A DNA stretch of 64,000 nucleotides from Diadema setosum (taxonomy: Eukaryota > Echinodermata > Echinoidea > Diadematoida > Diadematidae): NCBI RefSeq assembly GCF_964275005.1, contig NC_092698.1, positions 28,747,447-28,811,446 of the forward strand, written 5' to 3'. Of this stretch, positions 11,301 to 21,566 are shown piece after piece (the first letter of the stretch is position 1; each line of letters opens with the position of its first letter). The position numbers and the translations under genes were made by a program. The notes beneath the pieces were generated by a model that saw only the letters and a list, made by a program, of their open reading frames with translations, searched no databases and was not told where the DNA came from.

Positions 11301-13410
11301 CTCTGTAACTTAAGTCTGTGGTAGCTGAGACAATAAGCTGCAGTAATCATGCATGTTATTCTTTGAAATCTCCTCATTAGTTTGACAATTTTGCAGATTA
11401 AAACTGAAAATGAGAATGAAATGTGGACAAAACGATTCCTGATTCATCTTTCACATACATAAGTTTACGTTCCTCTTTTTTTTTTCTCGTCGGGACGTAT
11501 GGCCGAGTGGTTAAAGGCGACGTCTCAAAGACGTGAGGTTGCACACGTGCGGGTTCGAACCCCACAAGATCACGAAACAAAATACTTAGCTATTTTGCTT
11601 TTTTTTTCTTCAATTTTGTATTACATATTCGTCCATGTAGAAATCACATTCGTATATAAACACACCTATACACACACACACACCATATCCCTCTTTTTTG
11701 TGTTGGAGACCATATTGCTTCGACTGCTGCAAAATTTTGCAGGCTGACTTTGTCAAACTGATCATAATATGTAATGACGACGACGAAGGTGTTGTACTTT
11801 GAACAATTGTCTTTCAAGACCACATCATTGTTTTGTACTTTGATGGCGTCATCACACTGAAAATTGTGATTAAAGGCAAGGTATCAAAACCAGCCGATTA
11901 TAGGTTTTATGTTTACGGCACGTATTTTACCCAAGTTGCCAGAAATGGCATAGCGACATCAGTAGTTACAAGGCCGCATTTCCGTCTAGCAATGCAATAC
12001 ATGTTCACGCGGCCACGTTGGTTGAGTGGGCATTGACTTTTCTCCCTGTAATATCTATACATTTTTTTTTTTGCCTTACCATTTCCGTGGATGTCCCGTG
12101 GCCGAGAGGTTAGGGAAACGGTTTTGCATGCAAACTCAATTATAACTTCAAGGTGCCTATATCACATTCTTTTCTTTGTCGATCACAGAGGACCGACATC
12201 TGATAACCCCAAGCGTATCACCTAACTCGTCAGTCTGACGAGTTTCATATCTCGTTCATATTGCTGTCTCTATGCAGCACACTGACATTCACCGACATCT
12301 ACTGTACATGGAAAACCTACGTGCCTACACAGCTATGCATGCAAAGCAAAGCCCGAGACCCCAGCAGGGCGGGCCGCGTGGGTATAGTAGGTGTCCAACA
12401 CATCAACAGTGTACATTGCAATTACCGACACCCCTCTACATGTATTTATAGCATTGCGCATACAGAACGAACATTCACAGGTAGACTACGCGCAGTGCCA
12501 GTGGTGGTTTTGCATTTTTCACTGAGGATTTGATGATGTCAAAATATAACTGAAAAACCTGACAATAAACAAGATCAACAGCAAAAAAATGATACCGCAG
12601 ATTATAAATGGCACATCAGACATAGGAAAAGCATTAAATTATGTGCATTTCACATTGTCAATGGAAGGTAGGGGTGTTGGTTTCAAAACTATGGCGCAAC
12701 TGAGTGCGTCAAAATAACAACCCACTACAAGTTCGAAGCAGTTATCTTGGCTGGAGTGTGTAGGTCCTACCGCAAATCGGATTTTTAATGCGCGCTTGTG
12801 AATTCAGAGTATTTTCTTTACATGTGAGTAAAATTTTAGGCAAATTGTGACATATTTTGGCTAAGTCGTGATACGGACACGGTCCCTCTTGTCTGCGAGT
12901 GGGACGTGCGTCCTGACTTCACTGACGCTGATAGGGGTCCGGTCTATTCTACTGTAATGTAGGCCTATGTGCAAAATAAAGTCTAACGTTATGCCAATAG
13001 GCAATAATATGGAGGTGGATAGGCGATAGCACTAAACAAATGTTAGCACTCATATCACCGGCTATGTAATGTATGACAAAATGAATGGCAGTGAATGGAG
13101 TGGTGGACTATTTCAGGATAATGCCCATATTCTAAGCATCTATTGATATGAAAAACATCAATAGGGTGTAGATGTGTTGGACACGACACCCAACCATACC
13201 GGGCCCGGAACGTCTGCCAGCGGGCCAAGGGCCGCGGGCCGGAGGAACACTGCACCGCACGGCACGGACAACACTGCACAGACAACAATGCCAGCATTGC
13301 CACTGCACTGAGTGCAGTGCGCTTGTAATGTTTATGACTCGACCCCATTAATTAATCACGTTATAAAAACTGAAGAACAGCTCAGAATAACTAGTTAAGT
13401 TTACCTCCAT
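41..13410 (-). CDS. GTF2E2: Transcription initiation factor IIE subunit beta (3' end off window)
   Basis: TFIIE beta pairs with TFIIE alpha and helps load and regulate TFIIH at RNA polymerase II promoters in the nucleus. Coding exons on the minus strand, in order: 13405-13410, 5480-5645, 4282-4373, 3544-3651, 2574-2756, 776-869 and 41-156. All have GT-AG borders and phases 0,1,0,0,0,1,0 that join without a break, giving about 255 codons. Recognisable stretches are the N-terminal [10 protein letters not shown] (vertebrates have MDPSLLRERE), [12 protein letters not shown] with HPLT-like [11 protein letters not shown] (first winged helix), [12 protein letters not shown] (second winged helix), [12 protein letters not shown] and [18 protein letters not shown]. 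The basic C-terminal tail of about 40 residues is missing because it lies beyond the left edge. The start could be the two-codon exon (Met-Glu then Ile-Ser-Lys-Lys-Met-Asp-Pro) or the conserved Met-Asp-Pro inside exon 2. Confidence 0.95.
1522..1728. mobile_element. TA-flanked short foldback element (CTGTAAAAC ends)
   Basis: Both ends read CTGTAAAACA inward and each is bordered by TA (1520-1521 and 1729-1730). The interior is partly palindromic, with gaaattttc and cgcgg words. It has no coding capacity. It lies in a GTF2E2 intron. A TA duplication is typical of Tc1/mariner-related non-autonomous elements; the family assignment is inference. Confidence 0.65.
2229..2412. mobile_element. Short inverted-repeat element (CTGGGGTCTGTTT ends)
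   Basis: The left end CTGGGGTCTGTTTTATGAAA is mirrored by ...TTCATGAAACAGACCCCAG at the right. The interior repeats tctcata/tgagaga words in both orientations, so most of the 184 bp could fold back. No clear target duplication was found. It lies in the GTF2E2 intron beside exon 5. Confidence 0.65.
4540..4612 (-). repeat. Decayed copy of the GTF2E2 exon 3 / intron junction
   Basis: About 55 bases here resemble 4247-4302, which is the end of GTF2E2 exon 3 and its splice donor. Shared words are ctgatgtttgat, aagaat.gc and taccttcataaaatt. The copy lies 293 bases upstream of the exon in transcript sense and keeps the donor-like tac/gta, but it no longer encodes the conserved Gly-Val-Leu-Ala-Lys-Ile. 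It is best read as a partial tandem duplication in decay. Confidence 0.45.
5284..5320. repeat. (AC)n microsatellite
   Basis: Near-pure AC dinucleotide run in the GTF2E2 intron, with one aaac interruption. The downstream 5387-5445 holds a 24-bp direct duplication (cacaacttaaaggactatct twice). Confidence 0.85.
5646..8035. other. GTF2E2 intron 1, left part
   Basis: Apart from the hAT-like element at 6182-6600, no gene, RNA or clear repeat was recognised. The sequence is AT-rich. Confidence 0.5.
6182..6600. mobile_element. hAT-like non-autonomous element with 7-bp target duplication
   Basis: The left end CTGGCCTTTTGTTAAGGCCC matches the reverse complement of the right end, CTAGCCCTTTGTCAAGGCCC. 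Similarity continues inward for about 80 bp (GAGATCTGCTT near both inner borders). The element is flanked by ATGAGGA on both sides (6175-6181 and 6601-6607), extendable to 8 bp with a shared G. A 7-8 bp duplication and CTGGCC/CTAGCC ends fit the hAT superfamily. No coding capacity. It sits in GTF2E2 intron 1. Confidence 0.75.
9395..9963 (+). repeat. tRNA-headed repeat, copy 1
   Basis: Begins with a tRNA-like head (agccatgtggc ... gttcgactcccgcagg, A-box and B-box like), then a T-rich tract. A unique body follows (gcagttcagctttactccgatg, tatggcgtctcgctcatctc, cataacggagttgtagacagg). It ends near gaactttttcatgt. The second copy at 10030-10632 follows in the same orientation. The structure resembles a long tRNA-derived SINE. 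Confidence 0.6.
10030..10632 (+). repeat. tRNA-headed repeat, copy 2
   Basis: Direct copy of 9395-9963, clearly diverged by substitutions and small indels. Its head is fuller than copy 1: acagccgtgtggc at the A-box position and tgttcgagacccgcagg at the B-box position, about 60 bases apart. The two copies are separated by an (AT)n run at 9986-10007. Confidence 0.6.
11493..11575 (+). tRNA. tRNA-Leu-like pseudogene or SINE head
   Basis: Contains a good A box (tggccgagtgg), a seven-base anticodon-type loop ctcaaag closed by ACGT/ACGT that would read CAA (Leu), and a perfect B box (gggttcgaacccc). The acceptor arms do not pair and the T stem has a mismatch, so a functional tRNA is unlikely. The sequence follows the same repeated block that precedes the other tRNA-like heads in this intron, which favours a SINE-type origin. 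Confidence 0.45.
12225..12243. repeat. Perfect 9-bp hairpin next to the block end
   Basis: ACTCGTCAG-T-CTGACGAGT is a perfect hairpin with a one-base loop, directly abutting the inverted end at 12224. Together with the palindrome at 8036-8064, both borders of the block are hairpin-forming. Confidence 0.7.
12244..13404. other. GTF2E2 intron 1, right part
   Basis: No exon recognised. A GC-rich patch at 13190-13260 lies just downstream of the proposed first exon. A 97-codon minus-strand frame here begins with a hydrophobic stretch but shows no recognisable domain and is probably chance. Confidence 0.4.
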
Positions 13411-13530
13411 ATTCTGCTTGTCTGCTGAAACTTTGCTCGAAAGATTGAGGATGTCCGCCTCACTGACGCCGTCAAAGAACCACAGGATCTTTAGTCGTGC
13501 CCTCTCTCTACTTCTACAGAATCCTTTAAT
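13405..13530 (-). other. GTF2E2: GTF2E2 first exon: 5' UTR plus two codons
   Basis: Read on the minus strand, this stretch has no ATG before ATGGAG at 13410-13405, which is followed at once by a gtaaac splice donor. Joining ATG GAG to the acceptor at 5645 keeps the frame of the conserved Met-Asp-Pro start. The upstream limit, near 13530, is a guess. The flanking 13.2-13.6 kb is locally richer in CpG than its surroundings, as expected near a promoter. cDNA would settle whether this is the real first exon. Confidence 0.5.
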
Positions 13531-13683
13531 AAATTATTTTCCCATTACTACTTCCCCCGATTTGCGCCCTCATCGGCGGTAGCGCGAGTCCCCACCAATG
13601 GTCCCCACCGATTGCTGAAGCGACTAGAGTACCAGAACCGGTACATGTACTAGAACATTATTGTAGGGGGTTTCCCTTTGTTG

Positions 13684-13728
13684 TTATTGTTTTTTTTTTT
13701 TTTTTTTTTATGGGGGGGGGGGGGGGGA
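13684..13728. repeat. Poly-T then poly-G tract
   Basis: A long T run is followed, after at, by a long G run. Similar T-then-G junctions occur near 17290-17336, 20502-20531, 35404-35437 and 49943-49962. Confidence 0.85.
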
Positions 13729-14047
13729 GTGTATAGTAAAATAGTACATTTCGTGACGTCAAGTATGGTCAACGATACATATTCTAGTACAATGTATAAA
13801 GAAAACAAAGAGAATTCAATATACATGTATTTTCATTTTTCTAGAATAGCATACTCGTATTGAAATAAGAGAGCTTCACTTATTTCTTTCATCCGGAGCA
13901 GGAAGAGTCATATCAAGTGGAGGGAATGTGTACTTTTCATAAGAAATGAAATTTATTGGAATTCTCTCTTTTCGTCACTGTCCGTGTGTGATGTCATGAA
14001 CTGTTGCAGCCCCCCCCCCCCCCCAACACACACACACAACAATCTGG

Positions 14048-14845
14048 TGCACACTTTTGCAGAATAACTGGATCATTTTCAATCGAAAACAAGCAAGAAA
14101 ACTGATATATTCAGTGAAAATGTGAATACCTAAACACGTATCAGGGGCAGATCCAGGAATTCTGTATAAGAATGTATAAAAATATTTCCGGTGCCACTTT
14201 TGGGTTTCATTTCATTTTCTTTCTCTTTTGTTTAAAAAATAAAATAAAGGGGGCGTCCAGTGCGCCCCCTCCCCTTCCTGGATCCACCACTGCATATCAT
14301 ATTTGTCGTCTATTGTCCCAAAGAGTGTATCACTGTGTAATAAGTGTATAGACATGTACTGATTGGTGGGAGAAAAGGTATCCTACTTCACACAAGGAAC
14401 TTTGGTATTCATACAGGCATAACTGAAATTCAATAATTAGGTGCACACTTTGGTGGAGCATTTGGACAATTTTCATTCAAACAGGAAAAATAAATATTCA
14501 TAGCAATGTGAATGGCTAAATAGTGGTACACGAGTGCACCTTGATTCTGTGTGTACATCTTCACTGTGTACTAAGTGTGTATACGTCGATGAAGTCGATC
14601 AGGTGGAGCATGTGGGAGGGAGTACAAAGTATTCCCCTCCTTCATGAGGATTTTTGCATTTGCAGCATTGAAATTCAACGACCTTGTGTAAATTTCTGGA
14701 AGAATATCTTGAAAATTTCAAAGTAAGAAAAATAACTATCCAGCAAGGGATGTTAACGGCTAAATCATTGTACAATTGTACATGTATCTGTCACCTCTTG
14801 TGTGCATATCTTTCACTTTGTACTGCACCAAGTCTATTGAGATGA
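14048..14845. repeat. Three diverged copies of a 241-bp tandem repeat
   Basis: Copies start near 14048, 14440 and 14681. Each reads roughly: gtgcacactt, gga.aattttcat, aatgtgaa..gctaaa, then tgtgta..aagtgt and att.gaaattcaa. The spacing is 241 bp once the 151-bp insertion in copy 1 (14142-14292) is removed, which explains the apparent 392-bp first interval. Lies between GTF2E2 and the MIF4GD 3' end. Confidence 0.6.
14142..14292. mobile_element. Short inverted-repeat element (CAGGGGCAGATCCAGGAA ends)
   Basis: Left end CAGGGGCAGATCCAGGAA, right end TTCCTGGATCCACCACTG, which are inverse partners with a few differences. Length 151 bp. It interrupts the first unit of the 241-bp tandem repeat. The interior is T-rich with a ggggcg..cgcccc stretch. 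No coding capacity. Confidence 0.65.
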
Positions 14846-15096
14846 ATAGTGCTCAATTGCAATGACAAAACAAAAGGTAGTAAATGGAGTTGTGACAGGT
14901 ACTGTATCACGGTAATGCCATATTGTAATAGGATAACAGGACATGATTTTGTCATTTACTGATCAAATTAATTGAAAATCTTATACACTGTATCCCCTTT
15001 CAGAGAAAAAGGATGCTTCAAAACTGGGGGGGGGGGGGGGGGGACTACCCCATACAAGACAAAGACAACACATCACAAAAATGAACCTCAAAGAAC

Positions 15097-15102
15097 TTTA
15101 TT
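15097..15102 (-). promoter_or_regulatory. Candidate polyadenylation signal of the MIF4GD-like gene
   Basis: AATAAA on the minus strand, about 2.56 kb past the stop codon. An alternative AATAAA on the same strand lies at 16468-16473. The interval 15103-17662 has no recognised gene and would be 3' UTR. It contains a (CT)n run near 17178-17204 and a T/G homopolymer junction near 17290-17336. Confidence 0.4.
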
Positions 15103-17173
15103 GCAATAATAGAATAACTTTTTTTTTTCTTTACAAAACACAATGACTATTATTTACAGGATAGTATAAAAGAATGAAAAAATGGCAAAAGAGGAAAACG
15201 GTAACAACTCGGCGCATACTGGGAGCCGCAGAACATTTTACAGTGGGGGGAGGGGGGCCCTCTGGCATGAGGGGGCTGAGGGGGTCGTGTTTGTGGTTAG
15301 TCGGTCAAAGGTCAATGCTCTCTTCCCTCTCCTTCCATGGGAAGAATGTAGAGAAGTTGATATTTTTCTGTTTTTAGTTATTTCTTTGACTTTTGTCTTC
15401 TTTTCTTTCCACAGCCATCCCCTCCCCATTCTCACTGACCCCTGCTTATAAAATGTGTACAATACATGTACATGAAAAGTAGAGCTACATTCAACAAAGT
15501 GCCAATCTTAATAAACGGAACATCAGTCAAAACTAGTGACAGGGCATAAAAATCTCACCCTTTGCAAATATTTGCCTGATTCAAAGCAGAGGAAATCCCG
15601 TTTTTTGTTGTACAGAATATTTCTGTTATGACCATTATGACACGATACTATGACATACATGTACTTGTCCTCTCTTGATTTGATTAATTTGCAACAGTGT
15701 CTTGAAAATCTCCCATATAAAAGAAAATACAAAGTATGGGGTACATTGTATCTATAACACATGTACACGTACAATGTACTGATATGCCAACACCATATGC
15801 TTATACATACATGCCAAGGAAATGAGCTTTCCACATGAACATTTCTTGTTTGTCTGGTTCTTTTTTTTTTATCTTTTTCGGTCTTGTTTTCATACAAATA
15901 AGATTACATTGTACAGTATACTTGCTCTGGCAGACATAACAAGAAAGTCCCTTACTCTGTACCTCAGTCAAAAGTGACAGTTAAATGAATGAAAGCATGT
16001 AACATGAAGTACTTATAACGCAGTCTTCACCATCATTGAACATAACCCGACTTGCTCTGCCCCATTTTTGCTGCTCCTTGCAGCAAGCAAGGGCAAACAC
16101 CATCGGCAAGCATGCATCAGGTTTTGGCTGTCCTGCAGATCCTTAATAAGCACTTATGAAAACTGCAAGGAAGTGCTTGTTTATATGTCAATATACCTGG
16201 AAATGATCAACTCTTGATACGAATCAAACCACACCATGCTATTTTCACTCTGTTCCTTTCCTATTTTCTACCAGCACTTTCCTATAAACACAAGCAATTT
16301 TCCTCAACCGCTGCATCAATTAGAGTTAAATATCACAATGGAAATCACAGAGTTCACTTTTACTGTTCCAATCTTTAGAGCATTAAAGTGAACCTTGAAA
16401 CATTTCCAGACAGCAATTTCTCATTCCATATGCTGAGCAGTTATCTGAATCTTCATGTTTTTGTTCGTTTATTTGATGAATCAAAAAACCGACAGGAAAT
16501 GTTCATGCAGTGTATAATTTTCACACAAGTATGTAAAGAGATTTTGTATCATTATGGTCATTCGTGACAAAGTTTGATATTCCAAATGACTGTAGTTCAC
16601 ATTACACTCGTACAAAAACTATGTGCATGATCAATTTCAAGAACAGACTCAAATGCAGATTATAAAATATTGCAGGTGGTTGATGTCGACTTCCACAACA
16701 AAGCTTGGTTTTCTTACAAATCAACATAACATTGCCTGGTTTTGACTCATACACAGACAGCATGATTGAACATATTGTAGCTATAAAAAACATGTAAGTG
16801 TCAAGTGTTAGTGTTGGGCTTAACGTTCATATCCTCTAGTTATATTTGGATTATTTAATCATGGAATCTGCTTGCTGTTTTGTCTTCTGATTCCAGCAAT
16901 CATTTATGCAGAGCCTACTGTACACAATAAACACAAACAGTCAGTTTCTATTACTGACCTGTATACATTCTTTTCCATTGTTTGGGATGCTGTCTTTGCT
17001 GAATATAGTACTCACATTTAATATTGATACAGATACAATTTTGATGTTCATATCCTGACGGTAGCATCAAACTGTTTTCTTGATTGATTTGTCTCCATCA
17101 TTTGGCTTCATGGTTCTATCTATCAACAATAATCTGAATGGAAAGAGAGGATATACACTGAAAAACATTTTTT

Positions 17174-17204
<31 letters not shown>

Positions 17205-17662
17205 TAGGTCCCAGTCAAACTGTTGTTGGGAATTCCAGAGTCACAAATTTCTCATTTGACAGGTATCAATAAACACTACTTTTTTTTTTCTTTTTCCTTT
17301 TTTTCTTCTTTTTTTTTTTGGGGGGGGGGGGGGATGGGTGGGGGAAAAAGAATATTTGGCAAGTATTCTGTCACACCTAGACCGTAGACCTCATTAGTAC
17401 TAATACAATGTATCAGCCATCCAAGGCATAACATGATAACACAATTCTCCAGCTTCACTCTGCTGTATCCTTTCTTCCAGCTGCATCAACACATAAAAAG
17501 AACAAAGAAAACAAAGAAGCAGTCTGGTGTAGCTTTTGCTACCATTGCTGCTTTTTGTGTTGACGTTGTCTTTTGTGGTTGTATTTGCTCCACCAGACAA
17601 AATATACCTCCATGAAAAACGAAGGGTCAGACTGTGTCCACCGACTGTCTCTTCTCTGATTG

Positions 17663-20600
17663 TTAGCAAAAGACCTCGGAGTAATACTGCCTCTGCGTGT
17701 CGTTGAGCCGCCATCCGCCCGCTCTTAGCTCCACTAGCTCCAAGAGGAGGAGACGAGAGAAGTGGGAGGTCTGGGATCCCAGGAGCTTCTCCTTGATCAC
17801 TTTGAGAAGCACCTCCATCTGACTCTGCTGGAGGCCATCCAGGATGGAGCCAAGCTCCTTCAGCTGTCATCATTGATATGAGAAATTACAAAAGGGAAAA
17901 AAATATCATGGCTTCTTTCTATAACTACTGATAGCAATGTGATGTCAGTATCAAACATAAACACGTCACCGTGGTTCATTCAAATATGGAGATTGTATCT
18001 TGTCATGAAAGATGTTGTAAACGTGAATTCACATGAAAAGGGAAAATAAACAAAAATAATTTGATGTCAATGTGAAGAAAACAACTAAAACAAATTGCTG
18101 TACAAATTGTAATCGAATATGAAAAAGAATCAAATGAGGTCTGAGCTGTTGATCCTAGCAGAATTTTAGTCAGAGGCAAAATGACCAATACACAGTTTAA
18201 ATAAAAAAAGAATACAATGAATGACAATTCACAAGATTCAAGGTTAATCATTTTCAATTCAGTCACCATACACTGTATATCAAATAAGAAAAACATATAT
18301 TTGTGCACATACCGGGTATATATAAGGAAGCTACAATCTGGGGGTAGGCATCAACTTAGGCAGACTACTTCTTCTTTTCATATATTCACATCATAATTTA
18401 AGTTATCACCCTGAACTAAATAGCACATGTCCACTATGTATTGGTAAACAGCAAAAGACAATGATTGATCATGCAAAGAATAAACAACCTACTTCTCCCC
18501 ACCCTCAGGTTCTGGTACGTATGTAAAAATGGCATATTGACCCTACTAACACTGTCTGCTTCAAGCCAACTATACAACAGTTTCATAATTTTGTTAGCAT
18601 CCTTTTTGTGTTTTCACAGCCATCAAATATTATGCACAGAAAGTACCTCATGCAGTCACAAAAACACACCATAAACTACCATTGGTAACAGTTCAAGGTT
18701 TCATTTATCCACAACTCAACATTTTCTTTGAATGCGTATACAGTCATCCTTGCCTAAGTCGAATCTATTTGGACCGAAGAAATAGCTTCGACTTAGAGAA
18801 AATTCAACTTATGAGGGATTCAATTCAATAGAATATAGAAAGAGGCCTGAAAAGACCTTCAACTTAGGCAATTAAGTGGCTTATGTAAGGTCCACTTAAG
18901 CAAGGTTGACTGTATTATTGTTTTGCTTTCTATCATTTTAAACATTGAAGTGATATCTTTGTGGGATTGTGCCACATCAGAATGTGATTCTTTGAGGAGG
19001 TGCATTCTTAGGAGTGACAGAGGGCTTACCTGATTACACGCACACTTTATTTCTTCATCACTGGCATCAGAGTCTGAGAGAATCTGTGTAAAGAAAAATG
19101 CATTTGCAGGGACAAAAGAAATAAGCACCAGGGAAGTTCGCTTCATCTTACATCAGCTTTAAAAGCATTGTAACATTTCAAGATACAGTGTACTTTCAAT
19201 TAAAAATGGTATACTGACTGTCCAAAGCATCAAAGTTGAATTACCTTAAATCATAAACTGTCTGGCCGAGAGACAAAATGTGTGAAAATGAGCAGATCAC
19301 AAAATGGACTTGAGAGAAGATACACTCACACTCTCCAGACATGTGAACACTGGTTCGATGAGCAAAGTGATGAACTCTCCTCCAATTTTCAGGTACCTGA
19401 AGAGGCTGCACAGATAACAGCAAAATGCAAGCCATCGGTTGGGGTCAGTACCCTTCCAGGATGCCCTTGTTGTGAAGTCCTTCTGCAGTCCATAAAATGT
19501 TTTGGATGGGAAGGGGGGGGGGGGGGAGGGGGTGGATTAAAAAGTTAGAACTATTGACACATTTCTAATTTTGAGCTGCCCATGTATGATTATGGTATGT
19601 GATGATTACTATTACTTTAAATTGCAAAACACTGCTACATGTATCATGCAAATTATTTGTCAAACTTCAAAACATGAGCTTGAAGACTGATACACTTTAT
19701 GTAAAAATGTGCTTTTGCTCTAGCATGTATCAAAATAAAAACGAAAAGTAAACTTGACAAAAAAAAAACCCAAACAAACAAACAAAAGGTTCGCTTGCAG
19801 AGAACTTACCTCAAGTTCCTTTAGAAGTGGACTACGAAACTTGGTCCCATTCACCTCCAGGTGGGCCAGTGAAGCACAAAGTCTGGCAGAGTTTTCCGCA
19901 TTGTTGACGTCATCGAGGCCGTAGTGGTACATGAGGAGGGCGAAAGCTGTTATTTGAGCTTCCTTCGAGATGTAATTTGTCGTGTCCTTGCATATTCCAT
20001 CGACAATGTCCTTGAAAGAAGCCTCATTTGTGCTCCGGGCTGCTTGCACGGCAAGTACCATAACATTTTGATAGAATTGCTGGGGAGAAATGATAAAAAC
20101 ACAATACAAATCTAGGGATCAATATCAAACCACAGTGACAGCAGCGTGGTTTAGTGGAGAAGGCTCTGGATAAATTCATAACTTTTGAATGAATTGCCCG
20201 ATTTTCTTCAAACTTTACCTGACTAATGTAATGTCTACTGGATTCATTGAATCCACAAGCATAAACTGTATACGGGTCGGTCCATCAGGTTGGGTCAGCA
20301 AACTGTATGATGTCAATATATTAAATGGAGATAAGAACTTTTTGATTTCATAATGAAGTTCATTTCAAATGTGATTTAGTTTTGCTGTCTATATGAACTT
20401 TGGCTCCTGCTGTAATGGTAGATCAATTAAAAAGCATTGGCTGAGAAGCCCGCTTATGCTAAAATGAGTAAGACTAAGATCGACTTTTTCCTTACAAACT
20501 TCTTTTTTTTTTTTGGAGGGGGGGGGGGGAGAGGTAGAAGAGTGCTGAATACACAACATAATTTATTGAGTCGATTTTTTTTCTTTTTTTTTTTTGCGAA

Positions 20601-21566
20601 TCGGGACATCCCGATAATTTTGCGAGTGGTTACATTGACAATTGTGGAGTACAGTACTGAATGGGAGAATGCAGTGTATACACAGTGATATCTACTAGTA
20701 CATGGCTGTATCTTTCTTAGTTATTTTCCTTTCTGAATAAATCATCCACACACAGGTCTCTAAAAATTCTGCCTGCTACTGCACTGGGGAAGTCATGTTG
20801 TTGTTGCTTTAATAGTGCCATGTATCACTCAGGAGAGAGTATTTACGCCAGGTCTCTTTATTAAAAAAGTGCACATTTCCTTGACTTGTCACTGACATAT
20901 GTTACAGGTAATATCGTCCCCCGTCTTATGAAAGAGGTAAGTCAAGCCTTCTTTTATTATGAGAGAAAAGTAAAAATATGTTGAATTTTCTTTGTTTTCT
21001 TTCAAATATTGTTGATGTGACATCACAAGGCACAGTAGTCTTCTCATCATTATTATGTCTCATCTAGCAGTGACTGACCAGAAATTTAAAAAATTCATAA
21101 CTTTTGAATGAATTGTCCAATTTTCCTCAAACTCTTACTGATGTCTTCTACTAATAATAATATTGCTGCATTCACTCAATCCACACGTTCATAAAGCGAT
21201 TAAATTGGTGGACTTGTCCATTTAGAAAAAAAAAATGTCCGAAATGTACGTCATTATATCTAAGCAATTTGTGAAATACACGGACCTAGATACATTTAAC
21301 ATGCAAACTTTCTGACTACAACTTCCGAAAAAAAAAAATGGTGAGAATCTTCGAAACCTCACCTCGCCCAGAGTGATAATCAGCCGCTCTTTTTCATACT
21401 GGCGCGAGGCATCACTGTCCCCTGCGCTCCCAGGGTTGACGGGACTGAAGTCTGTGGTGGTAGCGCCCAAACCACCTCGCTCGTGGGATAGAGGTTGGTG
21501 GTGTTTTTGACGACTCGTAGCGGAACGCAAACTGACGTCTTTATTCAAATGCCTGGCTGAGGCCAT
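17663..21566 (-). CDS. MIF4GD: MIF4G domain-containing protein (SLIP1-like)
   Basis: In vertebrates MIF4GD (SLIP1) binds the histone stem-loop binding protein and links it to eIF4G for translation of histone mRNAs. Coding exons on the minus strand: 21363-21566, 19810-20079, 19330-19482, 19030-19083 and 17663-17863. All introns are phase 0 with GT-AG ends, and the protein is 293 residues. The first exon (68 residues) is low-complexity and not recognised. Exons 2-5 form the helical MIF4G repeat. The end LLLLELVELRAGGW...YYSEV closely matches the vertebrate C-terminus LLLLEIIEFRAAGW...YYSEV, and the protein stops two residues after it. PAIP1 and CTIF share the fold but do not end there. The human protein is about 222 residues; the extra length is N-terminal. 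It starts about 0.7 kb from the oppositely oriented TSN start. Confidence 0.85.
18741..18912. mobile_element. TA-flanked short element (CAGTCAACCTTGC ends), copy 1
   Basis: The left end CAGTCATCCTTGCCTAAGTC and the right end ...AAGCAAGGTTGACTG are inverse partners, each bordered by TA. A second copy at 31746-31906 shares the interior (gaatctatttgga, gagaaaattc, atgagggat). Lies in the MIF4GD intron before exon 4 in plus coordinates. Confidence 0.7.
20851..21222. mobile_element. Partial copy of the TTAA-flanked element at 27181-27738
   Basis: Shares aaaaaagtgcacattt, gaaagag.taagtc, gagaaaagtaaaaatatgttgaattttctttg, gtgacatcacaagg, aattcataactt and attcactcaa..cacac with the right half of 27181-27738. 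It ends in ggacttgtcc close to MIF4GD exon 1. Another fragment of the same family starts near 20164, and one in the opposite sense lies at about 25020-25300. Confidence 0.6.

Larger units (their letters stand above)
8036..12224. mobile_element. Composite 4.2-kb repeat block with matching inverted ends and four tRNA-like modules
   Basis: The left border is a perfect 13-bp palindrome, TAGGTGATACGCT-atc-AGCGTATCACCTA (8036-8064). The right border repeats AGCGTATCACCTA (12212-12224), so the block has mirrored ends with TA at both tips. Inside are repeated blocks: 9001-9300 matches 11165-11455 and partly 11846-11905, and 9395-9963 matches 10030-10632. tRNA-like sequences lie near 9425, 10040, 11495 and 12093. 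No long reading frame or recognisable transposase was seen. It could be one mobile unit or several nested insertions. It fills much of GTF2E2 intron 1. Confidence 0.45.

Noticed and set aside
11493-11575. Functional tRNA-Leu(CAA) gene
   Set aside because: The acceptor arms do not pair and it sits in a repeated context, so it is listed only as tRNA-like.
13055-13348. 97-codon minus-strand frame with a signal-peptide-like start
   Set aside because: No recognisable domain, no splice support and a Cys/His-rich chance composition; it overlaps a GC-rich patch in an intron.
17663-21566. Assignment to PAIP1 or CTIF
   Set aside because: They share the MIF4G fold, but the protein ends right after YYSEV as in MIF4GD, and no PAIP1 C-terminal acidic region follows.
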